Part shown: positions 32,533-40,689 of the stretch, one piece after another
Numbering within the stretch: the stretch's first letter is position 1
Layout of the letters: every line of letters starts with the position of its first letter
From: Fibrobacter sp. UWB4
GTDB taxonomy: Bacteria > Fibrobacterota > Fibrobacteria > Fibrobacterales > Fibrobacteraceae
Direction: 5' to 3'
Assembly: GCF_002210345.1 (NCBI RefSeq)
Contig: NZ_MWQI01000001.1
Location: 1,054,001-1,118,000 of the forward strand
Length of the DNA stretch: 64,000 nucleotides
Notes under the pieces: generated by a model
What the model was told of the DNA's origin: nothing
The model's database searches: none
What the model saw: the letters and a program-made list of their open reading frames with translations, nothing else
Program-made: the position numbers and the translations under genes

Positions 32533-33951
32533 ATGAGAAAAATTTCGCAAAGTAAATGGATGTGGTCTGTAGCAATCGCATTGTCTTTGGGAGTCGCAGG
32601 ATGCAACCTGTTCCACCCCACGGGAAGCCGTGACGCTGATAACGACGACGCAGCAGCCCTGACTCACGACGGCTACATAGAATTTCAAAAATCAAACTTC
32701 GATGCGGCCCGCAAATTTTTCAACAAAGCCATACAGGCTGACTCCGGCTATTCGGAAGCCTGGATCGGTCTTAGCAAAACCGTTCTTAAAATGCAGGAAG
32801 GCATAGACGTATTCGAACTCGCCTCCTACGCCCAAAAGACCGAAAAAGACGGCAAGAGTTCCAACGGCTTTCTCGACATGTCTAACGAAAAGGCGGATTC
32901 AATTTCAAGAGGGATCGATTCCGTCCTGATCTTCGTCAACAAGTTCATCGACCGAGATACAACCGACAAGACCGACAAGAAGATTCGGTTTAGCGACATT
33001 GCCGACAGCTATACAATCCTCCAGCTTACCAAAGCGGCCCTTCGTATAAGGTCCGTACAGACTCAGCTTTCATCAATTGTCTCTGCCGACAATGCAGGCA
33101 TGATGATGAACCTGGACGCATTGAACGATCTCGGCGACAGCCTCAAGCCGTTCCTTAACGACATGGCATCAGCAGCTGAAGCGATCAAGTCCTCCCCAGA
33201 AAGTGCAGCAGAAATCATCAAGGCATATCTGCCAGACTCCACACGCCAGTTCTTTGACGAAGAAGACTATGCAGACGTAACCGTCGGACTTGCAAACTCA
33301 GTCATCCAGATGAATGACCGAGCACAGACAATTGAAAAAGACCGCAACGATGTTTTCTTTAAGTTCGGAAACGCAATAGACGATGACGGCGATGGCTGCG
33401 TTGACGAAGAAGTCATTGACAATTACGACAACGATGGCGATGGAGAAATCGACGAAGACGCCCGCGACAGCCGTTCAATTGTCCTCGTCAAGAAGAGACC
33501 GACCAACATCGAAGAGGTCAAGTCTATCGGCCAGGACCCGACAACCTACGACCTGACAAAGGCACAGATCGATTCCCTCAGCGTCCTTGAAAAGTACAAC
33601 ACCATCGATATTGATATGGATGGAAAGACGACTCAAGATGATTTAGACGAATGGCAATTCATTTATCGAGACCCCAATGATCGCGATGAGAAAAAGAATC
33701 ACCGTTTGAAATTCACAAATAAAATAAGCTTCAATTTTACTTCAGACGGAAGATTCCCTGAAAACATGAAAGAAGACGAGCAGGCCAAACGAGATTCCTT
33801 AATTGCCAAAAAAGAACTGATTCGCAAAGACACTGACATAAACAATATCAAATATAAGTTGAAAGACAGACAGGAAATGGTTGGTGGATGCTGGGATAAC
33901 TATACGGAAGAGCAATTCATCAAGTGGTTCGAAGGGAGAAGCGCAAAATGA
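32533..33951 (+). CDS. TPR lipoprotein with EF-hand-like calcium loops
   Basis: A 472-residue lipoprotein (lipobox GVAGC, Cys22). Residues about 35-85 form a tetratricopeptide pair (GYIEFQKSNFDAARKFFNKAIQADSGYSEAWIGLSK). A helical middle follows. At about 275-305 two acidic loops, DDDGDGCVDEE and DNDGDGEIDEDA, match the calcium-binding loop of EF-hand/thrombospondin type 3 repeats; another DIDMDGKTTQDDLDEW lies near 360. The ATG at 32533 gives a lipoprotein signal; longer starts do not. Its stop overlaps the next ATG (ATGA), so it is made with the beta-barrel at 33948. A periplasmic scaffold for that barrel is an inference. Confidence 0.75.
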   Translation: MRKISQSKWMWSVAIALSLGVAGCNLFHPTGSRDADNDDAAALTHDGYIEFQKSNFDAARKFFNKAIQADSGYSEAWIGLSKTVLKMQEGIDVFELASYAQKTEKDGKSSNGFLDMSNEKADSISRGIDSVLIFVNKFIDRDTTDKTDKKIRFSDIADSYTILQLTKAALRIRSVQTQLSSIVSADNAGMMMNLDALNDLGDSLKPFLNDMASAAEAIKSSPESAAEIIKAYLPDSTRQFFDEEDYADVTVGLANSVIQMNDRAQTIEKDRNDVFFKFGNAIDDDGDGCVDEEVIDNYDNDGDGEIDEDARDSRSIVLVKKRPTNIEEVKSIGQDPTTYDLTKAQIDSLSVLEKYNTIDIDMDGKTTQDDLDEWQFIYRDPNDRDEKKNHRLKFTNKISFNFTSDGRFPENMKEDEQAKRDSLIAKKELIRKDTDINNIKYKLKDRQEMVGGCWDNYTEEQFIKWFEGRSAK

Positions 33952-35219
33952 ATAAATTAACCTTATTTGCAGTTCTCGCTCTTACTTGGTCAGTCGCTTT
34001 AGCAAAATCACCGACACACTTTTCTCTCCGTGCAGAATCTATGGGCGGAGCCCATGTTGCCGTCGTAGATGACAAGGAAGCTATTCATTACAACTATGCC
34101 GGATTGAGCCAAATCAACAGGCTCGGTAATTACGACAAGCGCCCAGAACAAGGGTACTATCCACGTAACTGGATTGGCGATATGCGCCTGACCTTCGGCG
34201 GTGCCGGCGATATTTTCAAGTTCCTTTCGACATACAACGATGTGAAAGAAGTCCAGGACTTGTTCCGTGACGCCCAAAACGAAGCTAACGCCATAACCAA
34301 GGACCACCCTCAAATAACCAGCAAAACAAGCGCAATCCTCGATTCCCTTGTCAAGAATCCCAAATACGTCAAGACCATCAGCTCTTACGACCATAAAACA
34401 ATGGAAGCAAGGGTCAAGTTCGATGCAGAACTGGCGTTCCATAACTTCGGTGCGGCATTCTGGATGAACGGAAGCGTAGCGCCTTACATTGATGCAGGAC
34501 TTATCCTCCCCTACGTGGTTGTAGATACATTCGTGATCGATGCCGTTGCGCAAATGGGCGGCGCCTATGAAATCATTCCGAACGCACTATCCGTAGGTGC
34601 AGGCGCAAAGATTGTCAAACGCCATAAGACAAACATGGTAACTGTAGGTCTTGCAAATTACAGTTCCATCGTCGATACACTTAAGGACCAGCTTGGTGAC
34701 GCGACAGACGACTTCTTCGATTCCAAGACATTCTCAATAGGCCTGGATTTGGGCGTACTCTACCAGTTCAATCGTGAAGTGCGATTCGGCGCATCGCTAC
34801 GCGACATCTATTTAAAATCTCTCGCTGGAGAAACCCTAATCCCGAATTTCACGATGGGCGTCAACTACAGCCCCCGATTCATGAACAGCAATACGGGATA
34901 TGGCCGTAAATTCAATGTAGCTCTAGATTTTGCCGACATGTTCAACAATGACCGAAACTACAAGTTCTTTACCCACTTGAATTTTGGTTTTGAGTTCGAA
35001 CAGACACTAGCCGCAATTCCAGGACTCAACAACGAATTCCGCTTTATCGTGCTGCGACTCGCAGGTGGCTTTAGAGGCGGTTACCCTTCTGCGGGTGTCG
35101 GGCTTGAGGTGTTACGATTCTTCTCGATCGAAGCGGCCACCTGGGGCGAAGAACGCGGCTACTACACCGGCCAGGACGAGAACCGAATTTACATGGTTCA
35201 AGCAAGCATCGGCTTTTAG
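33948..35219 (+). CDS. Outer-membrane beta-barrel, PorV/FadL-like
   Basis: A 423-residue exported barrel with signal peptide MNKLTLFAVLALTWSVALA. The N-terminus SLRAESMGGAHVAVVDDKEAIHYNYAGLSQI has the GMGG.....D....NPAGL plan shared by FadL, PorV and related barrels. Later strands (LSVGAGAKIVKRHKTNM; VRFGASLRDIYLKSL; VALDFADMF) fit a barrel, and the end is QASIGF. PorV is a core part of type IX secretion, so a link to the T9SS-like domains in this window is possible but unproven. Coupled to the TPR/EF-hand lipoprotein and followed by a strong terminator. Confidence 0.72.
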   Translation: MNKLTLFAVLALTWSVALAKSPTHFSLRAESMGGAHVAVVDDKEAIHYNYAGLSQINRLGNYDKRPEQGYYPRNWIGDMRLTFGGAGDIFKFLSTYNDVKEVQDLFRDAQNEANAITKDHPQITSKTSAILDSLVKNPKYVKTISSYDHKTMEARVKFDAELAFHNFGAAFWMNGSVAPYIDAGLILPYVVVDTFVIDAVAQMGGAYEIIPNALSVGAGAKIVKRHKTNMVTVGLANYSSIVDTLKDQLGDATDDFFDSKTFSIGLDLGVLYQFNREVRFGASLRDIYLKSLAGETLIPNFTMGVNYSPRFMNSNTGYGRKFNVALDFADMFNNDRNYKFFTHLNFGFEFEQTLAAIPGLNNEFRFIVLRLAGGFRGGYPSAGVGLEVLRFFSIEAATWGEERGYYTGQDENRIYMVQASIGF

Positions 35220-35228
35220 TTTAGACGA

Positions 35229-35257
35229 GCAAAGGCGGAGTTGAACTCCGCCTTTGC
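35229..35257. terminator. Perfect 14-bp inverted repeat between convergent genes
   Basis: GCAAAGGCGGAGTT-G-AACTCCGCCTTTGC. It has no T run, but the position between convergent genes (barrel on +, cellulase on -) fits a shared terminator. Confidence 0.75.
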
Positions 35258-35276
35258 GTATGAAGTTAGGGATGAC

Positions 35277-36704
35277 TTATTTCTTGACTTTCACGACTCT
35301 CGCCTGCGGGTTCTGCTTGCCAAGCAAATCGTAAGTGCGGGAGGTGCGTAGGCTGCGGGACTGTGCCGGGCGATTGCGCTTGAAAATGGAAATCGTTCCA
35401 TCATCGGTCTTGAAGTTTTCCACATGCGTAATGCCGTTGTTCACGTAATCCGCAAGGCCATAAGCGTGACGCATAATGTTCAAGATTTCCATATCGAACA
35501 CGGAGCCATCCGGTTCTGTCTGGCGACGGATAATAGTCATGTTGTTTTCGCCTTCGTGACCGGTATCCCAAGCAATCGGCACCACCTTGTTTTGTTTTGC
35601 TAGTTTCATAACAGCATCGTAATAAGCGAGGCGGCCCTTGCGGTGTTTCGCATAATTGTCGCCGGTCAACACCCCCACGCGGTCATTCGCACCGAACTCG
35701 CCGATAATCACAGGCACACCCTTATCGACAAAATTTGTCTTCATCTTGCCGAACTGGTCCTGAATCTGGGCACTGGTACACTTGTCGCCCATGGCACCTG
35801 CCCAGGCATTGTAGCCGCAGTTATGCACAATATCCGCACCAGTCGCGAGGTCGTCGCCCCAGTAGTACTGCGGGTAAACCTGCGCGCCCCAATCAACAAC
35901 GTCATTCAACAGCGTGTAGGTATAAGGGTCATAGAAATGCACTTCGACCATCAGGCGGTCGGCAATAACATCTTTCGGGAGCTTACTCACAGGCATCACT
36001 TCGCAACTGCGGTCCACACTCGTCGAAGGTCCCTGAATCACCAGCGTACGGCTAGCATTATTGCCACCCGTCGCACGCACCGCATCCACAAACGTCTGGT
36101 GGTACGTCATCAAGATTTCGGTTTCGTGCTTGTAATTTGCGTCAGTTGTGGCAGGCTCGTTTGCGCTTGCGAAAAGCAAGTTTTCGTTGTAGTTCTTGAA
36201 GCGGTTTGCGATTTGCGTCCAGAAATCCTTCTGGCGGGCGTTCACCTTGTCCTTTTCTGAATCGTTCAAATTCCCTTCGAGCCAGCCATTGTCCCAATGG
36301 ATGTTCAGAATCGTCACGAGGCCTGCGCGCATGCACATGTCCACGACCGTCTGCACCGAATCCATCCAACTAGACGCAATTTCGTTCGGGCCACCGCCCG
36401 GAACAATGTCTGCCCTGCTAGAATCGCGAGACAAGGCATTCGAATGGCTGTACCACGCGCACGGAATGCGAATCGTGCTAAAGCCCGCCGCCTTGACCGA
36501 ATCAATGTACGCCTCGGTCGGGAACTTATTGCCCCACCACGTCGGATTCTGAGGAACTTCCATCGTGTTCCCGATGTTTATGCCAAAGCCCATCTTGGCA
36601 AACATTTCGTTTGCCGTCGGCAAATCAGCCGCGAAGGAATTTGACGCCAATGCAAAAGAGAACGCGCTGCAAAGAGCAGCAACGCGAATGTGCTGTTTCA
36701 ACAT
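35277..36704 (-). CDS. Endoglucanase, glycoside hydrolase family 5
   Basis: A 475-residue secreted cellulase that cuts internal beta-1,4-glucan bonds. The ATG at 36702-36704 with AAAGGA upstream gives a clear signal peptide (about 1-24). The catalytic domain shows FGINIGNTMEVP, the acid/base E183 in ASANEPAT, H256 in VEVHFYDPY and the nucleophile E336 in VIIGEFGAN. The C-terminal 40 residues are basic and end RTYDLLGKQNPQARVVKVKK, which resembles a short surface-attachment tail rather than a binding module. There is no carbohydrate-binding module. TATATTTA at 36772-36779 may be the promoter. Substrate is inferred from the family. Confidence 0.92.
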   Translation of the reverse strand: MLKQHIRVAALCSAFSFALASNSFAADLPTANEMFAKMGFGINIGNTMEVPQNPTWWGNKFPTEAYIDSVKAAGFSTIRIPCAWYSHSNALSRDSSRADIVPGGGPNEIASSWMDSVQTVVDMCMRAGLVTILNIHWDNGWLEGNLNDSEKDKVNARQKDFWTQIANRFKNYNENLLFASANEPATTDANYKHETEILMTYHQTFVDAVRATGGNNASRTLVIQGPSTSVDRSCEVMPVSKLPKDVIADRLMVEVHFYDPYTYTLLNDVVDWGAQVYPQYYWGDDLATGADIVHNCGYNAWAGAMGDKCTSAQIQDQFGKMKTNFVDKGVPVIIGEFGANDRVGVLTGDNYAKHRKGRLAYYDAVMKLAKQNKVVPIAWDTGHEGENNMTIIRRQTEPDGSVFDMEILNIMRHAYGLADYVNNGITHVENFKTDDGTISIFKRNRPAQSRSLRTSRTYDLLGKQNPQARVVKVKK

Positions 36705-36771
36705 AGTTAATCCTTTGGTTCTATGCCATTCGCGTTTTATCCCCAAACAACGAAAGACCATACACCAAACC

Positions 36772-36779
36772 TAAATATA
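36772..36779 (-). promoter_or_regulatory. TAnnTTTA element for the GH5 gene
   Basis: TATATTTA on the minus strand, 67 bases before the ATG; the leader contains AAAGGA as ribosome-binding site. Confidence 0.3.
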
Positions 36780-36844
36780 CATCTATGCTCAGCAAAAGCC
36801 CAAGTTTTGCCGTTAAAAGTGTTGACGATTTGTCAAACAGGTAT

Positions 36845-36880
36845 GGGCTATGGGGTCGCTACGCTCTGAGCTATGGGGCA
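36845..36880. repeat. Interspersed element sharing GGCTATGGGGTCGCT
   Basis: The 15 bases at 36846-36860 are identical to the minus strand of 23796-23810. A second GCTATGGGG follows at about 36870. Intergenic, upstream of the GH5 gene. Confidence 0.55.
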
Positions 36881-36921
36881 ACACCTGTTTAAGTGGGAAT
36901 TTCTATCCCATTTTAAGAGAA

Positions 36922-38190
36922 TTATTCTTTCACAAAGCAGGCCGGAATTTTAAGCTTCACGACTTGATTTAAAGAAAGGTCTTCTTTGACGTACATAGCA
37001 TGATATCGATCAAACAGCTCAAATGATTGCGCTGGTTTAACAGGCATTTTAGGGAACTGCGGATCTCTTTTAGCCACCCCTTTTATACATTCCAAATAAT
37101 TAATTCCACCCGTAGCCAAGTCCTTCGTAAATCGGATTTCATCACAATGTTCTTTGATAATGCCAGAATAACCGGCAATCTCAACAGAATCTTTTTCACT
37201 TCCCTCTCCCTTACATTCCAATCGGAAATATTCTCTAGAAAACGAAAGATGGACCTTTTCTGACTTGACAATTTCTTGTGCAGCGACATAACTCCAAATA
37301 TTCCGTGATTGTAATTCCGGAGGCAAATTATCAGAGAAATACATACAAGGAAGCGGATCCATAAGACGAGTTTGCACCGTTGGCGGCATCCAAGCACAAT
37401 ACAAAATAGACTTGACTTCTTCCAAGAAATCTTTATACTCAGAATGTTCCGTATCCATCGAAACATTCGTAACGCGACCGCTATCGCCAAATGTAATCGT
37501 AGCATCAACAGAAAGATTAAAGCCCTCTTTATAATATCGTTTGAGAGCTCGTTCAAGCCGCCAGCCACAAGGTTTCTTTACACTTTGAATAAGGCCCGTT
37601 TCAAATTCCCTTGGCGGCATCGTATCACCAAGAAATTTCTCTTCTTTAAGTTCGAATGTATCAACGTATATATCCACATTCAACACGGGTAGATTCGGGC
37701 GGGTATTGAATTCCGCCGTTTCACCCTCTGTAGAAATTTTTCGTTCCTTGAAAAACGCATAAATAGGATCCATTTTTTTCATTCTGCCGCTACCTTGTAA
37801 CGAATATACAACGCCATCAAACACAGTATCCCCAGAATAAGGATTTTCATAGTAGAACAAATAATCAATCAGTTTCCCTTTTTGAAATAAGCTAACAGAT
37901 AAATTCGCTTCATCTTCAGAAACATATCTGAGACTTCTATCATATTCAACATATTCTTCATCAAGCACTGCAGCCTTGGCAAATTTTTTGATTTCCTTCA
38001 AGCTATTCGTTGTGTAGGCCAAGCCCTGCGCGTTATAAACAACCATAGAATCCGCAAGCGCTAAAGATTCTTGCATAGGTCGCGGTTTTCCAGGAATAAA
38101 ATCTGCAGAAACATTATCACGTTCCTGTTCGCAAGAGAGCAAAATACATGCGGTAAGGACGAAGAAAAGGAATTTACAAAGGCTATGCAT
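36922..38190 (-). CDS. Hypothetical lipoprotein with a possible TonB-C-like region
   Basis: A 422-residue lipoprotein (lipobox LLSC, Cys20). Much of it is charged and without known motif. Residues 215-275 (LERALKRYYKEGFNLSVDATITFGDSGRVTNVSMDT... ILYCAWMPP) resemble the AgmX/TonB C-terminal fold, where a small beta domain reads F.I...G.V..V and ends in W..P. This is a pattern judgment. The gene is AT-richer than its neighbours and stands alone; upstream is a repeat-filled gap. Function unknown. Confidence 0.5.
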   Translation of the reverse strand: MHSLCKFLFFVLTACILLSCEQERDNVSADFIPGKPRPMQESLALADSMVVYNAQGLAYTTNSLKEIKKFAKAAVLDEEYVEYDRSLRYVSEDEANLSVSLFQKGKLIDYLFYYENPYSGDTVFDGVVYSLQGSGRMKKMDPIYAFFKERKISTEGETAEFNTRPNLPVLNVDIYVDTFELKEEKFLGDTMPPREFETGLIQSVKKPCGWRLERALKRYYKEGFNLSVDATITFGDSGRVTNVSMDTEHSEYKDFLEEVKSILYCAWMPPTVQTRLMDPLPCMYFSDNLPPELQSRNIWSYVAAQEIVKSEKVHLSFSREYFRLECKGEGSEKDSVEIAGYSGIIKEHCDEIRFTKDLATGGINYLECIKGVAKRDPQFPKMPVKPAQSFELFDRYHAMYVKEDLSLNQVVKLKIPACFVKE

Positions 38191-38260
38191 AATAACAATA
38201 TAAAAACATAGCCTTATGGAAATTTTATAACAATAAGTAAATTAATGTACAAAAAGGAGA

Positions 38261-38420
38261 TTCCCGATCAAGTCGGGAATGACAGCTCCGAGGATGACAA
38301 ATTGGGAATGACATACTGCATTTCGTCATCCTGAGCAACAGCGAAGGATCCAGTAAATTCTTGTAATGCGATTGCAGAAATTAACTGGATGTTTCGCGGC
38401 TATTCGCCACTCAACATGAC
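38261..38420. repeat. Cluster of interspersed repeats
   Basis: It contains the palindrome TTCCCGA-TCAAG-TCGGGAA (38261-38279) followed by AATGACA, the GGATCCAGT family copy at 38324-38354, and an inverted relative (AACTGGATGTTTCGCGGCTATTCG...) at 38382-38420. No gene lies in 38191-38444. Confidence 0.6.
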
Positions 38421-38444
38421 GTATAGCACTTCGTCATTATGACA

Positions 38445-38939
38445 TTACTTATTACCATTCATTATGGTGGCGAGGTCGGCACCACTCAAATTCGTCTTTT
38501 CGTTGAGGGCGGCGGCGATTGCGGTAAGCGACTTTTGGCATGCCATCATAAGGTTGTAAACTTGTTCGACAACGCTTGTTTCGGCAAGTTGGTAGTAATA
38601 GCAGGCCGCCTGAAAGCTTTGGTAATCGGGATCGCTCCTGTAAAGTTCCATCGGAAGTTTCTTCATGACGGTATCGAGGTCGCAAGCGAAATTTTTTCGG
38701 ATTAAAAAGTCCGACATGTGTCCCGCAATGGCAATGTGGGCAGCACCATCGAGCGAGCTCCCGGGCATGCGCGTCGCGCTCGGTTTTTCCTTGGAATTGT
38801 TGATTCTGACGTAATCAATCTGGCGCTTGAACAGGAATGCGATTAGAGCGTGGCCCGCCTCGTGGCGGCAAAGTTTTTCAAATTCTTGTTCACCGAAAAA
38901 TTCAATTAAGGTTTCGCGAGTTAATGTTTGTTCTGACAT
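38445..38939 (-). CDS. Small M41 (FtsH-type) peptidase-like protein without AAA domain
   Basis: A 164-residue protein with the zincin motif H26-E-A-G-H30 in CRHEAGHALIAFLF, as in the FtsH protease. Further on are AHIAIAGHMSDFL (compare the AG..AE helix of M41) and an acidic DPDYQSFQAACYYY. It has no ATPase domain and no membrane helix, so it cannot unfold proteins by itself. Proteolytic activity is not certain, since a third ligand (Asp) is only suggested. It overlaps the upstream alpha/beta hydrolase gene by 19 bases and is probably translated after it. Confidence 0.6.
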   Translation of the reverse strand: MSEQTLTRETLIEFFGEQEFEKLCRHEAGHALIAFLFKRQIDYVRINNSKEKPSATRMPGSSLDGAAHIAIAGHMSDFLIRKNFACDLDTVMKKLPMELYRSDPDYQSFQAACYYYQLAETSVVEQVYNLMMACQKSLTAIAAALNEKTNLSGADLATIMNGNK

Positions 38940-39529
38940 TTTTCAATCCACCTGTCTAAAAATTGCATCTGATCGTCGGTATGGAACCAATGTTCGCCGC
39001 CTTGCATAATCGTAAGCGATGCACCCACTTTTTGAGCAAAGTCTTGCATCGTTTCGAGGTCGGTCAAATTGTCATTGGAGCCGTACAAAATATGCGTCGG
39101 GATATTCCATTGGATGGGATTATCTCGCACGTAGCAAAGGTATTTCCAAGAAAGCGTCTCGCCAAAGTTCGTCGCGATTTCACCTTTTTCGCGGAGTTCA
39201 TCTTCGGAGACGTTAGCCCATTGCATCATATTGCAAATGAGCTTTTCCAAGTTCACCATCGGCGAAATGAAGAGCGCCTGCTTGATGCGTTTTTCACCAA
39301 AAGCGTTCATTGAAAAGAACGCACCAATGCTATTCGCGATAAGCACGACTTCGTCGTAATTTGCAGCAACCGAATCAAAATAGGCAGAGAATTCCTGCTT
39401 GGCAACCCATGGGGTTTCCGACTTGTAATCAAAACCGATGACATCATAATCCGGGAAAAGGAGCTTGTAATGATTGGCCTCGTCGGCATTGCCGCCTTTC
39501 CCATGAATGTAAATAACGAGCTTTTCCAT
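38921..39529 (-). CDS. Alpha/beta hydrolase
   Basis: A 202-residue protein of the alpha/beta hydrolase fold. The start at 39529 gives MEKLVIYIHGKGGNADEANHY, which sets the first strand and oxyanion loop; an upstream in-frame start adds only 11 polar residues. The nucleophile elbow is ANSIG (Ser near residue 76), the acid is the Asp in LYGSNDNLTD and the His is in GGEHWFHTD. It resembles small cytosolic esterases; the substrate is unknown. It lies between the RhuM-PLD gene and the M41-like gene. Confidence 0.8.
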   Translation of the reverse strand: MEKLVIYIHGKGGNADEANHYKLLFPDYDVIGFDYKSETPWVAKQEFSAYFDSVAANYDEVVLIANSIGAFFSMNAFGEKRIKQALFISPMVNLEKLICNMMQWANVSEDELREKGEIATNFGETLSWKYLCYVRDNPIQWNIPTHILYGSNDNLTDLETMQDFAQKVGASLTIMQGGEHWFHTDDQMQFLDRWIEKCQNKH

Positions 39530-39566
39530 TTCTTTTTCGCTTTTTTCGCCTAGAAAATACAAAAAT

Positions 39567-40487
39567 CTACACCAAACGGCTAGAGATAGGGATTGACTTT
39601 ACCAAACCTAGCAACTGTTCCTTGGTCACAAGGTTCAGTACCGAAAACGCCGTCATTTTACAGCCTAAATCCATAATTGACGCCCCAACATGATATACAG
39701 TTTCGTCTACAATGATAAATCTGTCATGAACTTCACGCATTGTCCGCAATTCAACAGTTGGAAACTGGCGATTTATACGGTCAACTTCATCCTTCATCAT
39801 ACGCGTAATTCGAGCGGAGTAAATGACGGCATTGACACCAGCAACTCGTTTTGCAACAAGCGAAAGCGATGTATCATTAGCAAACGGATCGATAATTATA
39901 ATTTCTTTTTTCGCGGAGCGAACTAACTGCACCGCAAATTCATAACCACTCCAACGTGCATTAGCAGGTATAACGCCTTCACTAGGAGGAATATTTGCTT
40001 TGACAAAGAAGTCCACCTGTTTTTCAAGGTTAACGACACGAGAGTCTAGATTCTCAATTTTATTTTCTTGAGAAATCAATCGTTGATTAACGCTATATCC
40101 CTTGAGCAAATGCTCTTTAAGAACTTGGTTCGCCCATCGACGGAAATTGATTCCATTAGCAGATTTGACTCGATACCCCACTGACAATATGACATCTAAA
40201 TCATAATGCTCAACTTGGTAAATTTTCCCATCATCCGCAGTTGTCGCAAATTTTGCGACAACTGCGTTTTGACATTCTTCCTTCAATGCATTTCCGATGT
40301 GTTTGCCAATCGTCTTGACATCTCGTTCAAAAAGAATTGACATTTGTTGGCGATTTAACCATACGGTTTCGTTTTCTACGCGAACTTCAATGTGAAATTC
40401 ACCGCCCTCCGGCTGATAAACAATAATTTCGTCTTTCTCACCGTTATTATTTTTCTTGTCAATTAACGAAAAATTGTTCTTATTCAT
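39567..40487 (-). CDS. RhuM-family protein fused to a phospholipase D-like domain
   Basis: A 306-residue protein. The ATG at 40485-40487 follows GGAGG. Residues 15-115 are the RhuM/virulence domain (RVENETVWLNRQQMSILFERDVKTIGKHI, then DLDVILSVGYRVKSANGINFRRWA). Residues 123-150 form a coiled coil (ENKIENLDSRVVNLEKQVDFF). Residues 165-285 look like a PLD/HKD-type nuclease fold, with H-D-R-F-I-I-V-D in place of HxK(x)4D and VGASIMDLG after it. Many RhuM proteins lie in mobile or defence-linked regions, but no partner gene is adjacent. An inverted repeat at 40558-40574 lies upstream. Confidence 0.72.
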   Translation of the reverse strand: MNKNNFSLIDKKNNNGEKDEIIVYQPEGGEFHIEVRVENETVWLNRQQMSILFERDVKTIGKHIGNALKEECQNAVVAKFATTADDGKIYQVEHYDLDVILSVGYRVKSANGINFRRWANQVLKEHLLKGYSVNQRLISQENKIENLDSRVVNLEKQVDFFVKANIPPSEGVIPANARWSGYEFAVQLVRSAKKEIIIIDPFANDTSLSLVAKRVAGVNAVIYSARITRMMKDEVDRINRQFPTVELRTMREVHDRFIIVDETVYHVGASIMDLGCKMTAFSVLNLVTKEQLLGLVKSIPISSRLV

Positions 40488-40557
40488 AAAACCTCCAGCC
40501 ACCTACAAGCAAAAAAGGCGGCATAAATTTATTCAAGAATTAATATAGACATTTACA

Positions 40558-40574
40558 ATGTCATATTATGACAT
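40558..40574. promoter_or_regulatory. Palindrome upstream of the RhuM-PLD gene
   Basis: ATGTCATA-T-TATGACAT, two perfect 8-bp arms, about 70 bases before the ATG at 40487. The symmetry suits a dimeric DNA-binding protein. The regulator is unknown; the gene's own N-terminal domain is a candidate. Confidence 0.45.
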
Positions 40575-40588
40575 ATTGTAATTCTCGC

Positions 40589-40628
40589 AAAAAAAATCCG
40601 CCCCTGCGGTAAAGCAAGAAGCGGATTT
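40589..40628 (-). terminator. purL terminator
   Basis: On the minus strand AAATCCGC pairs with GCGGATTT across a 19-base loop, followed by eight T. It lies about 60 bases past the purL stop codon. Confidence 0.75.
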
Positions 40629-40639
40629 GTCTAGACTTA

Positions 40640-40671
40640 ACTGGATCCTTCGAGGCTATTCGCTGCTCAGG
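40640..40671. repeat. Interspersed repeat copy (inverted)
   Basis: ACTGGATCCTTCG followed by AGGCTATTCGCTGCTCAGG, an inverted relative of the copies at 229-259 and 38324-38354. It sits between the purL stop and its terminator, so it is in the purL mRNA tail. Confidence 0.55.
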
Positions 40672-40689
40672 AAGACACAGCTAAGGCAA

